Shown: positions 8,376 through 16,680 of the stretch, piece after piece | Layout: every line of letters starts with the position of its first letter | Numbering within the stretch: the first letter of the stretch is position 1 | Assembly (NCBI GenBank): GCA_047975765.1 | Contig: JBKEEF010000020.1 | Location: 100,534-164,533, forward strand | DNA from: JAQWBS01 sp047975765 | GTDB taxonomy: Bacteria; Pseudomonadota; Alphaproteobacteria; RF32; CAG-239 | DNA: 64,000 bases | Reading direction: 5' to 3' | Position numbers and translations under genes: made by a program | The notes under the pieces: model-generated | Databases searched by the model: none | Told to the model about the DNA's origin: nothing | The model's input: the letters and a program-made list of their open reading frames with translations, nothing else

Positions 8376-9372
8376 GAAGTCCACCTTTAGAAATGATTTT
8401 GTTGGTATCATTATTCAATTTGTAAGGAGAGTTTTCTCCATAATTATTCTCGTAGATTTCACCATAGTTTCCAATGTTTTTAATGGCTTTTCTTACCCAA
8501 GTTGGACGAAGTTCATATTTTTCCCAAAGTTTTGGATTATCACCAAGTAAATTCTTAGCAGAATCATCTTTCACACCAATAACAACATCAACATTTTTAG
8601 AATTAATATCCATATCTTCTGCAAGTTTAAGCGCATTGAAAATCCATTCTGCAGTGACTTTGAATTTTGGATTGTCTTTTCTTACAAAAGCATAAATTGG
8701 TTTTGTTGCAATATTTTCTGGAACAATTTCTAAAGTATCTTTTCTGCCAAGTGAATTATTGAACAGAGATTGAAGATAGATGCTGTCCCCAGTGATGATT
8801 GCACATCTATTAAGAAAAAAGGCATCTTTAGCTTGAGATTGTGTTTTGAATGGAAGGATATTCAAGTCTAGGTCATAATCATTGATATATTTTTGCATAT
8901 TATAAGTTTCATAAGAGTCTAAAACAGTACAAACTCTTTCACCCTTATAATCTTTCAAAGACTTAGCATTTTCCCTCTTTTTTACAATAAGTGTTTGCTT
9001 GTCATATAAAATTGGGCTCAAGGCAACAACTTTGGAATTGAAATCTTGACTTGCAGGAAGTGCATTTGCCCCAATCATGATATCAATTTTTTCATTAGTA
9101 AGAAAACTTTCCATATTTCTTTCATTGGTATCAATAATTTCATATCTTTCTGTATCATCAAAAATTGCGGCAGAAAGTGCACGACATAAATCTACGGCGA
9201 AACCTTTCATATATCCGTCTTCGTCTTTATACGCATAGGTCTTTTCATATAAATTTGCTCCGCAGAGAACTTTTCCTCTTGCACTAATAAAGCGAATACC
9301 AACGTCATCAGCAAGCGCATTTCCAGTCAATGACATAAATAAAGCAGAAAAAATACATAATTTTAATTTCAT
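8353..9372 (-). CDS. AapJ/BztA-type general L-amino-acid binding protein
   Basis: Periplasmic solute-binding protein of the polar amino acid family. The 339-aa sequence has a signal peptide ending NALA. It then has FISARGKVLCGANL, a GFAVDLCRALSAAIF segment and a C-terminal WVRKAIKNIGNYGEIYE block, all hallmarks of AapJ-like proteins from alphaproteobacteria. The permease genes aapQMP are not adjacent, so it is an orphan in this window. It is convergent with, and overlaps, the esterase gene. Confidence 0.85.
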   Translation of the reverse strand: MKLKLCIFSALFMSLTGNALADDVGIRFISARGKVLCGANLYEKTYAYKDEDGYMKGFAVDLCRALSAAIFDDTERYEIIDTNERNMESFLTNEKIDIMIGANALPASQDFNSKVVALSPILYDKQTLIVKKRENAKSLKDYKGERVCTVLDSYETYNMQKYINDYDLDLNILPFKTQSQAKDAFFLNRCAIITGDSIYLQSLFNNSLGRKDTLEIVPENIATKPIYAFVRKDNPKFKVTAEWIFNALKLAEDMDINSKNVDVVIGVKDDSAKNLLGDNPKLWEKYELRPTWVRKAIKNIGNYGEIYENNYGENSPYKLNNDTNKIISKGGLLTLQPFL

Positions 9373-9432
9373 TTTAATTACCAGATGTTATATAATTGAA
9401 ATATGTTGAAACTGATTATAAAAGGTTTTTTG

Positions 9433-10116
9433 ATGAGAGTTAAGTTTTTTTTGCGACTTATCATATTTAGTTTGATGTTTTCTCCTCTTGCTCAAGCAAA
9501 TCAGGAAGAAATCACTCAAAAAGAGGCAAAAATTTGGGCGGAAAGTAAAGGGCAAGACCTTATTTCTACACTTGCTGAACCAGATATGGAAAAAAAATAT
9601 GAAAAACTTGATAATTTATTGGTTAATGATGTTGATTTAGAACATCTTGCCAAATTTGTAATGGGAAAATATTGGAGAACAATGACTCCTGAACAAAAAG
9701 AGCAATATTTCCCTTTGTTCAAAAGATATTCTTTAGCACTTTATAAAAGTTTTCCAATCCAGTTCAAAAGAGAAGATGTTGATTTCACAATTACAAAAGT
9801 TGTTACAGAATCTCTTTATGCTAATATTTATGCGAATGTCGAGCTTAAAAAAGGCATTACAGGAGAGGGGGCTCAGAAGCAAAATTTTTTGGTTGAATTT
9901 AGAGTTCATCGCAAAAATGGAAAAATTATGATTACAGATTTGAAAATTGCAGAGAGTAGCTTTCTCTTAGCCTATCGTAATCGTTTTACAGAAATGATTG
10001 CTCGAAACGACGGTGATATTGAATGGTTTTTGGAAGATCTAGAAGATATTACAAAGTCTATTGAAATTAATAATGAAAAAATGTTAAATGAATCATTAAG
10101 CATTCAGCCAGAATAA
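9433..10116 (+). CDS. MlaC/Ttg2D-family phospholipid-binding protein
   Basis: Likely shuttles phospholipids across the periplasm between outer-membrane and inner-membrane Mla components. From the ATG at 9433 (AAAGG at 9422-9426) the product is 227 aa with a signal peptide ending AQA. An upstream ATG at 9403 is weaker. Family features are DLEHLAKFVMGKYWRTMTPEQ, FPLFKRYSLALYK and a strand-rich second half. No mlaD, E or F gene is next to it. Confidence 0.85.
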   Translation: MRVKFFLRLIIFSLMFSPLAQANQEEITQKEAKIWAESKGQDLISTLAEPDMEKKYEKLDNLLVNDVDLEHLAKFVMGKYWRTMTPEQKEQYFPLFKRYSLALYKSFPIQFKREDVDFTITKVVTESLYANIYANVELKKGITGEGAQKQNFLVEFRVHRKNGKIMITDLKIAESSFLLAYRNRFTEMIARNDGDIEWFLEDLEDITKSIEINNEKMLNESLSIQPE

Positions 10117-10122
10117 AAAAGA

Positions 10123-10156
10123 AAAAACTCTTGAAGGTTACTTCAAGAGTTTTTGT
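10123..10156. terminator. Bidirectional intrinsic terminator
   Basis: A perfect 14-bp stem, AAAAACTCTTGAAG with CTTCAAGAGTTTTT, closes on a four-base loop. The last codons of the convergent minus-strand gene lie in the right arm. Confidence 0.9.
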
Positions 10157-10551
10157 TTTGCCATTTCGAAAAAATGGGAAAAGATGATTCCAAGTTTTTG
10201 CAAGCCAATATAGCTGATAAAAGCTATATCAACCATAATTGCAAGTGGAATTGGAAAAAGGACAATCCATACAAGTGTTGAACTGTAAAACCAGTTAATT
10301 TGTGTCAAAACAATCGTGATTGCCGTAATAAAGAAGACATAAATTCCGACGTTGATTTTTTTGCTGAGAGATGAATAACTAAGACTGTCTTTAAAGTTAT
10401 ATCCACTCTTAGGGCTTTGCGGGGTAAGCCATTCTTCAATGAATTCTTCAGGATGTCTGAACATCGTGAAAACTAGCCAAGCAAAATTTAGACCTAAGAA
10501 AATCAAAAAATATGTCAAAGTGACATAACGCAGAATTTGAAAAATTTCCAT
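10138..10551 (-). CDS. Small membrane protein of unknown function
   Basis: 137 aa with about three hydrophobic segments: residues 9-29, a central pair near 69-88 and 90-115, then an amphipathic C-terminal stretch. A soluble charged loop lies near residues 33-65 (RHPEEFIEEW). I recognise no family. It is monocistronic and shares the bidirectional terminator with the MlaC-like gene. Confidence 0.65.
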   Translation of the reverse strand: MEIFQILRYVTLTYFLIFLGLNFAWLVFTMFRHPEEFIEEWLTPQSPKSGYNFKDSLSYSSLSKKINVGIYVFFITAITIVLTQINWFYSSTLVWIVLFPIPLAIMVDIAFISYIGLQKLGIIFSHFFEMAKQKLLK

Positions 10552-10723
10552 ATTTTTTAAAGTGTTAAAAATAAAAAATTAATAATTAAGTTGTCGCTCT
10601 TATTAGTAATGTTTATAGGCGAAAAGTCAATATGACTTTTGGTAAAAAAACGTTGAAAATATATTCAAAACAGATATTATTGAAAGGTTGAATTTTTATA
10701 ATAAACAAACAAGGAAAATGATG

Positions 10724-12109
10724 ATGAAAAAAATATATATGCACAACACATTGGCTCGCCGTAAGGAAGAGTTTGTTCCAATTGATGAAAAAAATGTGCG
10801 TATATATGTGTGTGGACCTACGGTTTATGATAGAGCCCATATTGGAAATGCAAAAGCAGCTGTCATTTTTGATGTTTGGTTTCGTCTCTTAAAACAAGTT
10901 TATGGTAGTGAACATGTGACTTATGTTTCAAACATTACAGATGTTGATGATAAGATTTTAGCTAAGGCTGAAACAACAGGTCGTTCGATTAGAGAAATTA
11001 CGGATGAAACATTGGAGTGGTATTTGGAAGATACGGGCAGTTTGAATGTTCAATCTCCAAACCATCGTCCTCGTGCGACAGAATATATCCAAGAAATGAT
11101 TGTCCTTATTCAGGAAATTATGTCACAAGGTCATGCTTATGAATCAGATGGACATGTTTTGTTTGATGTTGAATCTATGCCTAATTATGGTTTTCTTTCT
11201 GGTCGCCCTCTCAAAGAATTGATTGCTGGTGCTAGAATTGATGTTGCAGGATATAAGAAAAACCCAGCAGACTTTATTTTGTGGAAACCGGCTGACAAAG
11301 AAAAAGGCGAGCAAGGTTGGGAAAGTCCATTTGGATATGGACGTCCAGGTTGGCATTTGGAATGTTCTGCAATGAGTTCAAAACTCCTCGGAAATTCTTT
11401 TGATATTCACGGTGGAGGAAATGATTTGATTTTTCCACACCACGAAAATGAATGTGCACAATCTTGCTGCGCTCATCCACATGATTCCTATGCCAAATAT
11501 TGGGTTCATGCTGGAATGTTGATGGTTGATGGCGTGAAAATGTCTAAATCTTTAGGCAATTTTTATACTGTTATAGAGGTGTTTGAAAAAGCTCCAGCAG
11601 AAGCCTTGAGACTAGCTTTTATCACAACTCACTACCACCAACCATATAATTTTACATTTGAAAATTTGGATGCTGCTAAGGCGACTTTAGACAAGTTTTA
11701 TAATGCTTTGCTACGTGTGAAAGATGTTGAACTTTTTGTTGCAGAACCTGATGAAAGATTGGTTGATGCTATGTGTGACGATTTGAACACGCCATTAGCA
11801 TTATCAGTCATTCATGAGTTGGTTAATAGCTTAAATAAAGCAGAAGATTTTGCAGAGCAAAAAGAATTGAAATCTAAACTTTTAGCAAGTGCAGAACTTT
11901 TGGGAATTTTATATCAAGATCCAGAAGTTTGGTTCAAAGGTACGCATGGTGATGAGGAAGGTGAAAGAATTGAAGCACTCATCCAAAAGCGTATTAATGC
12001 TAAGAAAAACAAAGATTATGCTTTGGCTGACAAAATCAGAAATGATTTGAAGGAGGAGGGAGTTCTTCTTGAAGACACGGCTCAAGGAACAACTTGGAAA
12101 AAAGCATAA
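10724..12109 (+). CDS. cysS: Cysteinyl-tRNA synthetase
   Basis: Charges tRNA-Cys in the cytosol. The product is 461 aa from the ATG at 10724, which lies eight bases after AAGGA; the ATGs at 10718 and 10721 are too close to that site. Class I signatures are the HIGN form of HIGH in DRAHIGNAKAA and KMSKS in VKMSKSLGNF. Zinc-ligand candidates are VCGPTVYD, WHLECSAMS and HHENECAQS. The length is normal and it is monocistronic with a terminator. Confidence 0.98.
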   Translation: MKKIYMHNTLARRKEEFVPIDEKNVRIYVCGPTVYDRAHIGNAKAAVIFDVWFRLLKQVYGSEHVTYVSNITDVDDKILAKAETTGRSIREITDETLEWYLEDTGSLNVQSPNHRPRATEYIQEMIVLIQEIMSQGHAYESDGHVLFDVESMPNYGFLSGRPLKELIAGARIDVAGYKKNPADFILWKPADKEKGEQGWESPFGYGRPGWHLECSAMSSKLLGNSFDIHGGGNDLIFPHHENECAQSCCAHPHDSYAKYWVHAGMLMVDGVKMSKSLGNFYTVIEVFEKAPAEALRLAFITTHYHQPYNFTFENLDAAKATLDKFYNALLRVKDVELFVAEPDERLVDAMCDDLNTPLALSVIHELVNSLNKAEDFAEQKELKSKLLASAELLGILYQDPEVWFKGTHGDEEGERIEALIQKRINAKKNKDYALADKIRNDLKEEGVLLEDTAQGTTWKKA

Positions 12110-12121
12110 TTTATATTTTAG

Positions 12122-12151
12122 AAAAGCCAGTCAAATAGATTGGCTTTTTTT
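12122..12151 (+). terminator. Intrinsic terminator after cysS
   Basis: AAAAGCCAGTC pairs with GATTGGCTTTT and runs into T residues. Confidence 0.85.
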
Positions 12152-12167
12152 ATGATATTGATTTAAG

Positions 12168-12196
12168 TTGACAAAATTTCCAAAAAAAGGTACTCT
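12168..12196 (+). promoter_or_regulatory. Promoter of the 12250 gene
   Basis: TTGACA (12168-12173) and TACTCT (12191-12196) are separated by 17 bases. Confidence 0.5.
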
Positions 12197-12249
12197 GTTG
12201 CCACATTAAATTACAAATTCTTTATTATTATTCATCAAAACAAAACAGT

Positions 12250-12741
12250 ATGAAAAAGAAAAACATCAAGATTTTTCGCATGCCGATTGCAGATAAATAT
12301 GAAACATATTTCATCTCATATGAAGGGCTAATGTGTTCAGGAATTACGATTTTTGAAGAAACAGAACAACATGTAGAAGGTTTGATTTTTCTTGAAGCAA
12401 AAAAAATTGATTGTTCTTATGCAGATGTTGTTGAAAAGATGAAAGCGCTTTCCATCAACTGTGTGAAAGAAGGAAGACTAACTTTTGACGATCTTGGATA
12501 TGATGCATATAAATCTGTCTTTCAAAGCTATCGCGAAATGGGAAAGGTGATAACTGTGTCTGGCTTTAGAGTTTTAAAACACTCAAATTCTCTCAGAACT
12601 TTCTCGATTGTTGAGACATATATGCCGAAAAAAGATTTTTATCATGTTGTGAAAAACAACGAGGTTTTATCTTCTTCAAATTGTCTGAGAAACGAAAAAT
12701 TTGGTCAGTTCTTTGATGATTATCTAAAAGCAATCGACTAA
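12250..12741 (+). CDS. Hypothetical protein, 163 aa
   Basis: Unrecognised soluble protein, basic at the start (MKKKNIKIFRMP), with no signal peptide or membrane helix. It has its own promoter and its own terminator, so it is a single-gene unit. The neighbour at 12859 has the same organisation and is also unknown, but the two proteins show no obvious sequence similarity. Confidence 0.6.
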   Translation: MKKKNIKIFRMPIADKYETYFISYEGLMCSGITIFEETEQHVEGLIFLEAKKIDCSYADVVEKMKALSINCVKEGRLTFDDLGYDAYKSVFQSYREMGKVITVSGFRVLKHSNSLRTFSIVETYMPKKDFYHVVKNNEVLSSSNCLRNEKFGQFFDDYLKAID

Positions 12742-12750
12742 AGTTTTAGA

Positions 12751-12790
12751 AATAACAGCATCTCTTATGAGGAGCTGTTATTTTTTTTGT
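12751..12790 (+). terminator. Intrinsic terminator after the 12250 gene
   Basis: AATAACAGC pairs with GCTGTTATT, with an inner TCTC/GAGG pairing, then eight T. Confidence 0.85.
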
Positions 12791-12805
12791 TAAAAAGATT
12801 CTAAC

Positions 12806-12833
12806 TTGACTTTTTTGTCAAAAGTAATATGAT
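12806..12833 (+). promoter_or_regulatory. Promoter of the 12859 gene
   Basis: TTGACT (12806-12811) and TATGAT (12828-12833) are spaced by 16 bases. Confidence 0.5.
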
Positions 12834-12858
12834 TTGTCCAATTGTAAATTATTAAAAC

Positions 12859-13539
12859 ATGACTATTATGAAAGAAACAATATTCATTTTGAATGAGGAA
12901 CAACGAGGAAATATTGTTGTTTATCTTATTTTGAGACTGTATTTTGATTCTCAAAAAATTTGTATTGGTGCTTATTGTTCAGAAGTTGAAAAGAAAATAG
13001 ACGAAGAATTTAAGTTTGTTTATTATGACGAAAAAGCTAAATCGATGTCTAAGGAAGAAATTTATAAAAAAATTTCTCAGATTTCAGAACTTAAGAGAGT
13101 CCCTTTCAATAAGTTTGATTTCCATTCGTTTCAATCGTCAAATGTTCGTCGCACTATTCTCATTGGAGATACATATATGCTATCTCTAGATGTTAATAGT
13201 TATAATATTTGCATTGGCGGAAATTTCTCTTCTTTCAGAACAATGTGCTATCTGAATGGTATAAAAGAGTTTGTTATTGAAAAAACAAAAACTTTGCGAA
13301 CGGAAGAGCTTTTGGATGTGATTACTCCAAGTGTACTTAAAGATTTTTCCTTGAAAGCTGAAACACCAGATCGCTTGACTTATCAGGGTAAAAAGGTCAA
13401 TGTTTATCCCCAAATTATTGGCGATCAAGTTGTTCTTTTTGCAGATATATTTTCCGTGGAAAAGAATGAGTTTATCAATCGAATTTCTGGAGAAGAATAT
13501 GCTGAGATGATAAAATTTCACAATTATTTTGACATTTAA
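12859..13539 (+). CDS. Hypothetical protein, 226 aa
   Basis: Unrecognised soluble protein. It mixes short strands and helices, has four cysteines spread over the sequence and shows no export signal. Two ATGs (12859 and 12868) could start it; neither has a strong ribosome site, so the start is uncertain by three codons. It is monocistronic, with a promoter and a very stable terminator. Confidence 0.6.
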   Translation: MTIMKETIFILNEEQRGNIVVYLILRLYFDSQKICIGAYCSEVEKKIDEEFKFVYYDEKAKSMSKEEIYKKISQISELKRVPFNKFDFHSFQSSNVRRTILIGDTYMLSLDVNSYNICIGGNFSSFRTMCYLNGIKEFVIEKTKTLRTEELLDVITPSVLKDFSLKAETPDRLTYQGKKVNVYPQIIGDQVVLFADIFSVEKNEFINRISGEEYAEMIKFHNYFDI

Positions 13540-13546
13540 TTTTATG

Positions 13547-13586
13547 AAATAACCTTTATGCAATTTGCATAAAGGTTATTTTTTTA
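13547..13586 (+). terminator. Very stable intrinsic terminator
   Basis: A perfect 17-bp inverted repeat (13547-13563 with 13565-13581), with AACCTTTATGC in the left arm, is followed by T residues. Confidence 0.9.
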
Positions 13587-13618
13587 TTGACAACTCCTTA
13601 TAAGTTTGAGACTATAAT
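13587..13618 (+). promoter_or_regulatory. Promoter of the structured leader and 13785 gene
   Basis: TTGACA (13587-13592) is followed by GACTATAAT. GACTAT at 13610-13615 gives a 17-base spacer, while TATAAT at 13613 gives 20. Transcription would begin near 13622, making a leader of about 160 bases. Confidence 0.5.
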
Positions 13619-13621
13619 CTC

Positions 13622-13784
13622 CGTTATTAACTTCATTTAAGGGTGAAAAAGTTGTTAGGAAATTTGTTCCTAAATTCTCAAAAACTTTGGTGGCACTGCT
13701 AGTGCCATATATTCCTGTACCCTAAATTTACATATCTAAAATATTCTAATATACTGATTTTAATTATAAAAATGGAGATTAATA
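13622..13784 (+). ncRNA. Structured 5' leader, riboswitch-like
   Basis: About 160 untranslated bases precede the start codon and hold nested complementary segments. The outer helix is TTTAAGGGT (13636-13644) with ACCCTAAA (13719-13726). A second helix is AAAGTT (13648) with AACTTT (13683), enclosing the hairpin TTAGGAA/TTCCTAA (13655-13673). A further hairpin is TGGCACT/AGTGCCA (13691-13707). This makes a closed multi-branch fold. I do not recognise a known riboswitch consensus; function is inference. Confidence 0.45.
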
Positions 13785-15405
13785 ATGTCATTTAATTATG
13801 AAATTGAACAACATGGTCGTGTGAAAATGGCTGGCGGTAGCTTTTCAACATACTACGATTTAGCCGCAGCAATCAATGGAATTGAAAAACCTTCTGCTGA
13901 GAACATTATCTCAACACACAAAAACTTCCGTGATATCAGAAACAACCCGCCTTTTGACCTTCTGTTGGCGTTCTATCCCTGGCAACGCTCAGGAAATTAA
14001 TTATCGCCTTCGTGGAGCAGGTGCATATCGTCATTTACGTATGGATCAAGGCCCTGGAGGAAACTTCACTCGTTTTGATTTAGGAAATGATGATCGCCTC
14101 AAATATAACCTTCAAAAAGATAAGGGGTTTGCCCTTCCTGAACAAATTCTTTCAGAACAATTTGATCGTTTGCAAGATAGTGAGCTTAATTCGTTTGTGG
14201 AAGAAATTCAAAAAGCCTTTGAGAAAAATGACTATAATAAAACAGCAATTTTGACCAACAAGTTTAGAACTTTGGCAGAAGCAAAAGGCGTTGCCTTTCA
14301 TAATGGTGAAAATGTTGGTAGCAAGAGTGGTTTCTTTTTTATTCGCCCAACTGGTGCAGACAAAAATGTCGAATTTCCAATCACAAAAATTCCTGAACTC
14401 AGAGCGAAAATTGATGAAGCTTTGAACAAAAGTCTATCGCTTGCAGAATATGCCAGAGGACATATTAGAGATGGAAAATCTTATGAAGAAGCAATTATCC
14501 GTGCAGAAAAAGATTTTCATCAAAAAGGAAATGTAGACTACAAAGAAAAGGGTTTGCTCTATTTTCAACCCGATTGTTTTGTGGACAACAAAGGCAATGT
14601 TGAAATTGAAAAAATCAATATGCCAGATGTGGGCATGTTTATGACAATGCTCAATCGTCCAAGCAATCAACATATTCAAAAAGTGATTGAATCTAATTTT
14701 GAACTCAAAGATAAAATCAAAAAATCTGCAGAAACATATTTGAACAAAGATGATGTTGTTTTGATGACGAGAGAAGAAGTTGTAGATTATAAATCTGACA
14801 GTTTGGAAATTTTAGAAATTAAAGCTTTGAAGAAAATGCTAGAGAGTATTGGCAAAAATGTTTCAATCAAAACTTTGAGAGATTATGAAACAATAAATAA
14901 GAACCAAGAAGTTTTGTTGCTCAATGTTGATATTGCGAATGTAAATTATGGTAAGTTTACTGAGCATATGATTAGGAATGAAATTGATTGCTATTCAGAT
15001 CCGCTTGTGTATCGTTTTAAGGACAAGGCAACAACACTCAAAACTTTAGAAGTTCCTTCGCAACATATGGAGAATTTTTTGAATATTATCAAACCAAAAG
15101 ATATCAATGCAAAAAATGCAGAAAATACTTTTTCAAGATTGCAAAATATGATGGGAAAAATGGATATGAGAGAAGATATTTTATATGCCAATGTGACAGG
15201 ATATAAAACACCTGTGCCAGTCTTCAAATATTCACTTCACAGCTTTGCACAAGTTTATAATGCGTATGAAAAATCTCAGGCAGAAGATAAGAAAATCTCT
15301 TTTTCTTCGGTTCCATTGAATGAAGCAAATGCTGTGTTCTATAAAGATGAAAAACCAAGAATGTCTGCGTTTAGATTTATGTGCACAAAAGGAGAGGGAA
15401 GATAA
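13785..15405 (+). CDS. Unknown protein of about 539 aa, frameshifted or recoded at CCC-T
   Basis: Two overlapping frames belong to one protein. The first (13785-14000, good GGAG site) reads FDLLLAFYP and then stops after seven more codons. The second frame continues NAQEINYRLRGAG and runs to 15405. Removing one C from CCC at 13977-13979 restores a single frame (YPGNAQ). CCC-T is a known +1 slippery type for proline tRNA, so programmed recoding, mutation or sequence error are all open. The 509-aa part is soluble and charged, with a segment CFVDNKGNVEIEKINMPDVG that weakly recalls the end of ATP-grasp folds; I would not assign it. The stop overlaps the next start (TAATG). Confidence 0.65.
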
Positions 15406-15788
15406 TGCTCTATAAAGTCATTGAAAATGAAGAAGTACTTATCAGGGTGATTGATGCTGTTTCTAGAGCAGAGAAAACGTTGATTGTGGTTCATAGTGAA
15501 CTAGATAAAAGCTCAGTCCAACCGAATCAAGGCTATGAAAATGTTTTGAAGAATTTACTTAGAAAAGAGGTTGCAATAACAAGATATTTTCATGGTTCGA
15601 AAGAACAGTTTGAAGCACATAAAAAAGCTCATGTGGGCGTGGAATATGTTTTGCAGAGAGACGATAAGTTTTATCAAAGAGCTATTATTATAGATAATGA
15701 AAAAGCATTTTTCAAAATTGGAAATCAGTTTTGCTATACGGAATATATGCCGTTAGTGGAAGTGCTTCAAAACTTTTTGAAAGAATAA
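15405..15788 (+). CDS. Small unknown protein, possible degenerate PLD-like domain
   Basis: 127 aa from the ATG at 15405, eight bases after GGAGAGG and sharing one base with the upstream stop, so it is coupled to the frameshifted gene. LIVVHSEL near the start and RAIIIDNEKAFFKIGNQF near the end resemble the strand and lysine/aspartate segment of phospholipase D-like proteins. The HxK motif itself is absent, so activity is doubtful. It probably acts with the upstream product. Confidence 0.6.
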   Translation: MLYKVIENEEVLIRVIDAVSRAEKTLIVVHSELDKSSVQPNQGYENVLKNLLRKEVAITRYFHGSKEQFEAHKKAHVGVEYVLQRDDKFYQRAIIIDNEKAFFKIGNQFCYTEYMPLVEVLQNFLKE

Positions 15789-15795
15789 AAATAAA

Positions 15796-15834
15796 GGCGG
15801 AAAGTTTCTTTTTTTAATTAAGAAAGTATCCGCC
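15796..15834. terminator. Bidirectional terminator
   Basis: GGCGGA and TTTCTT on the left pair with AAGAAA and TCCGCC on the right, with small internal mismatches. It lies between convergent genes. Confidence 0.7.
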
Positions 15835-15850
15835 AGTGTTTTTGAAATTT

Positions 15851-15997
15851 TTACTCAAAGAGAGGATCGTCGCTTTTGAAGAATTCACAGTTTCTAATCG
15901 ATTTTTCAAATGGATTAAGAATGAAAAATTTGAAAGCGAGAGCAAGAATCAGAACAACTAAAAAAATGATACCTAAAACAATCAAAAAAGTGTTCAT
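15851..15997 (-). CDS. 48-aa single-pass membrane protein
   Basis: This small ORF reads ATG AAC ACT at 15997 and ends with TAA at 15851. Residues 3-24 are a hydrophobic helix (FLIVLGIIFLVVLILALAF); a short basic/acidic tail ending DDPLFE follows. A helix plus tail, its position against a bidirectional terminator and its clean frame support a real gene. No strong ribosome site is seen. Function unknown. Confidence 0.55.
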   Translation of the reverse strand: MNTFLIVLGIIFLVVLILALAFKFFILNPFEKSIRNCEFFKSDDPLFE

Positions 15998-16163
15998 AAA
16001 GTTTTTATTTTTGGGTTAATAAATATAAATAATTTGAAATCAAATGTATGATATTAAATTAAAAATAATTTTGCAATCTCAAATCTTTGTTAGTCGCTGA
16101 TTTTTAAAAAAGTTCTTGACTATTAGGCGTAATTATCCTAATTTCTGAACACTAATCACTGTT

Positions 16164-16240
16164 GGGCCTGTAGCTCAGTTGGTTAGAGCAGGCCGCTCAT
16201 AACGGTCTGGTCGGGGGTTCAAGTCCCTCCGGGCCCACCA
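16164..16240 (+). tRNA. tRNA with CAT anticodon (Ile2 or elongator Met)
   Basis: A complete 77-base cloverleaf includes an encoded CCA. The acceptor stem is GGGCCTG/CGGGCCC, the D-arm has GCTC and GAGC, the anticodon loop is CTCATAA with CAT at 16198-16200, and the T-loop is TTCAAGT. The CAT anticodon fits elongator Met or lysidine-modified Ile2; the GGTCGGGGGTTCAAGTCC pattern favours Ile2 to me, but this is not certain. It is immediately followed by a terminator and then by the accessory operon. Confidence 0.95.
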
Positions 16241-16242
16241 CT

Positions 16243-16274
16243 AAATGCCAGTTCTATATGAACTGGCATTTTTA
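16243..16274 (+). terminator. Intrinsic terminator after the tRNA
   Basis: AAATGCCAGTTC pairs with GAACTGGCATTT around TATAT; T residues follow. Confidence 0.85.
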
Positions 16275-16305
16275 GGTTGTAATTTCCATTTCGCACTTTT
16301 TTTGG

Positions 16306-16380
16306 AGTGATCGTGATTTTAGTATAGCTTATTTAGAAGATTCTCTTAATAAATATAATGGTGATAGAGACATTGGTTGA
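16306..16380 (+). pseudogene. Possible C-terminal fragment of a HigA-like antitoxin
   Basis: A short frame without start codon reads RDFSIAYLEDSLNKYN and stops at 16380. The pattern resembles the conserved start of addiction-module antidote proteins (D-x-A-x-YL-x-x-AL). It could be chance. It sits in a tRNA-adjacent site where mobile genes often leave remnants. Confidence 0.2.
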
Positions 16381-16419
16381 GTATCTTTGAATAAATTTTT
16401 TTATTGATGATGTTTTTTG

Positions 16420-16680
16420 TTAACGGAGATTATAATTTTTAAAAGTTAGATTTGTATTGTAATTAATCTTTGATTGTTCTTGTAAAAGGTTTATTTGAGT
16501 GTTTTCTACTCTTTTTAGTGTATTTTCTAAATCTAAACTGTCTCTAAGTAAAAAAGTTTCTATAAGAGAAAATTTTCTACCAAATTTGGCTTCAAAAGGG
16601 TCAAAGCTTTCGGATTTACCAGGAGTTATTTGTAACAAACGACATGATTTATCATCTAGTTTGTTACTAACATTATTCAT
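16420..16680 (-). CDS. 86-aa hypothetical protein, last gene of accessory operon
   Basis: The start at 16680 forms an ATGA overlap with the stop of the upstream gene. A longer frame exists from 16731, but the coupled start is more plausible. The product is polar and charged, with FDPFEAKFGRKFSLIE and a helical tail rich in Asn and Gln. No family recognised. Translational coupling implies it is made in proportion to the 291-aa protein and probably works with it. Confidence 0.55.
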   Translation of the reverse strand: MNNVSNKLDDKSCRLLQITPGKSESFDPFEAKFGRKFSLIETFLLRDSLDLENTLKRVENTQINLLQEQSKINYNTNLTFKNYNLR

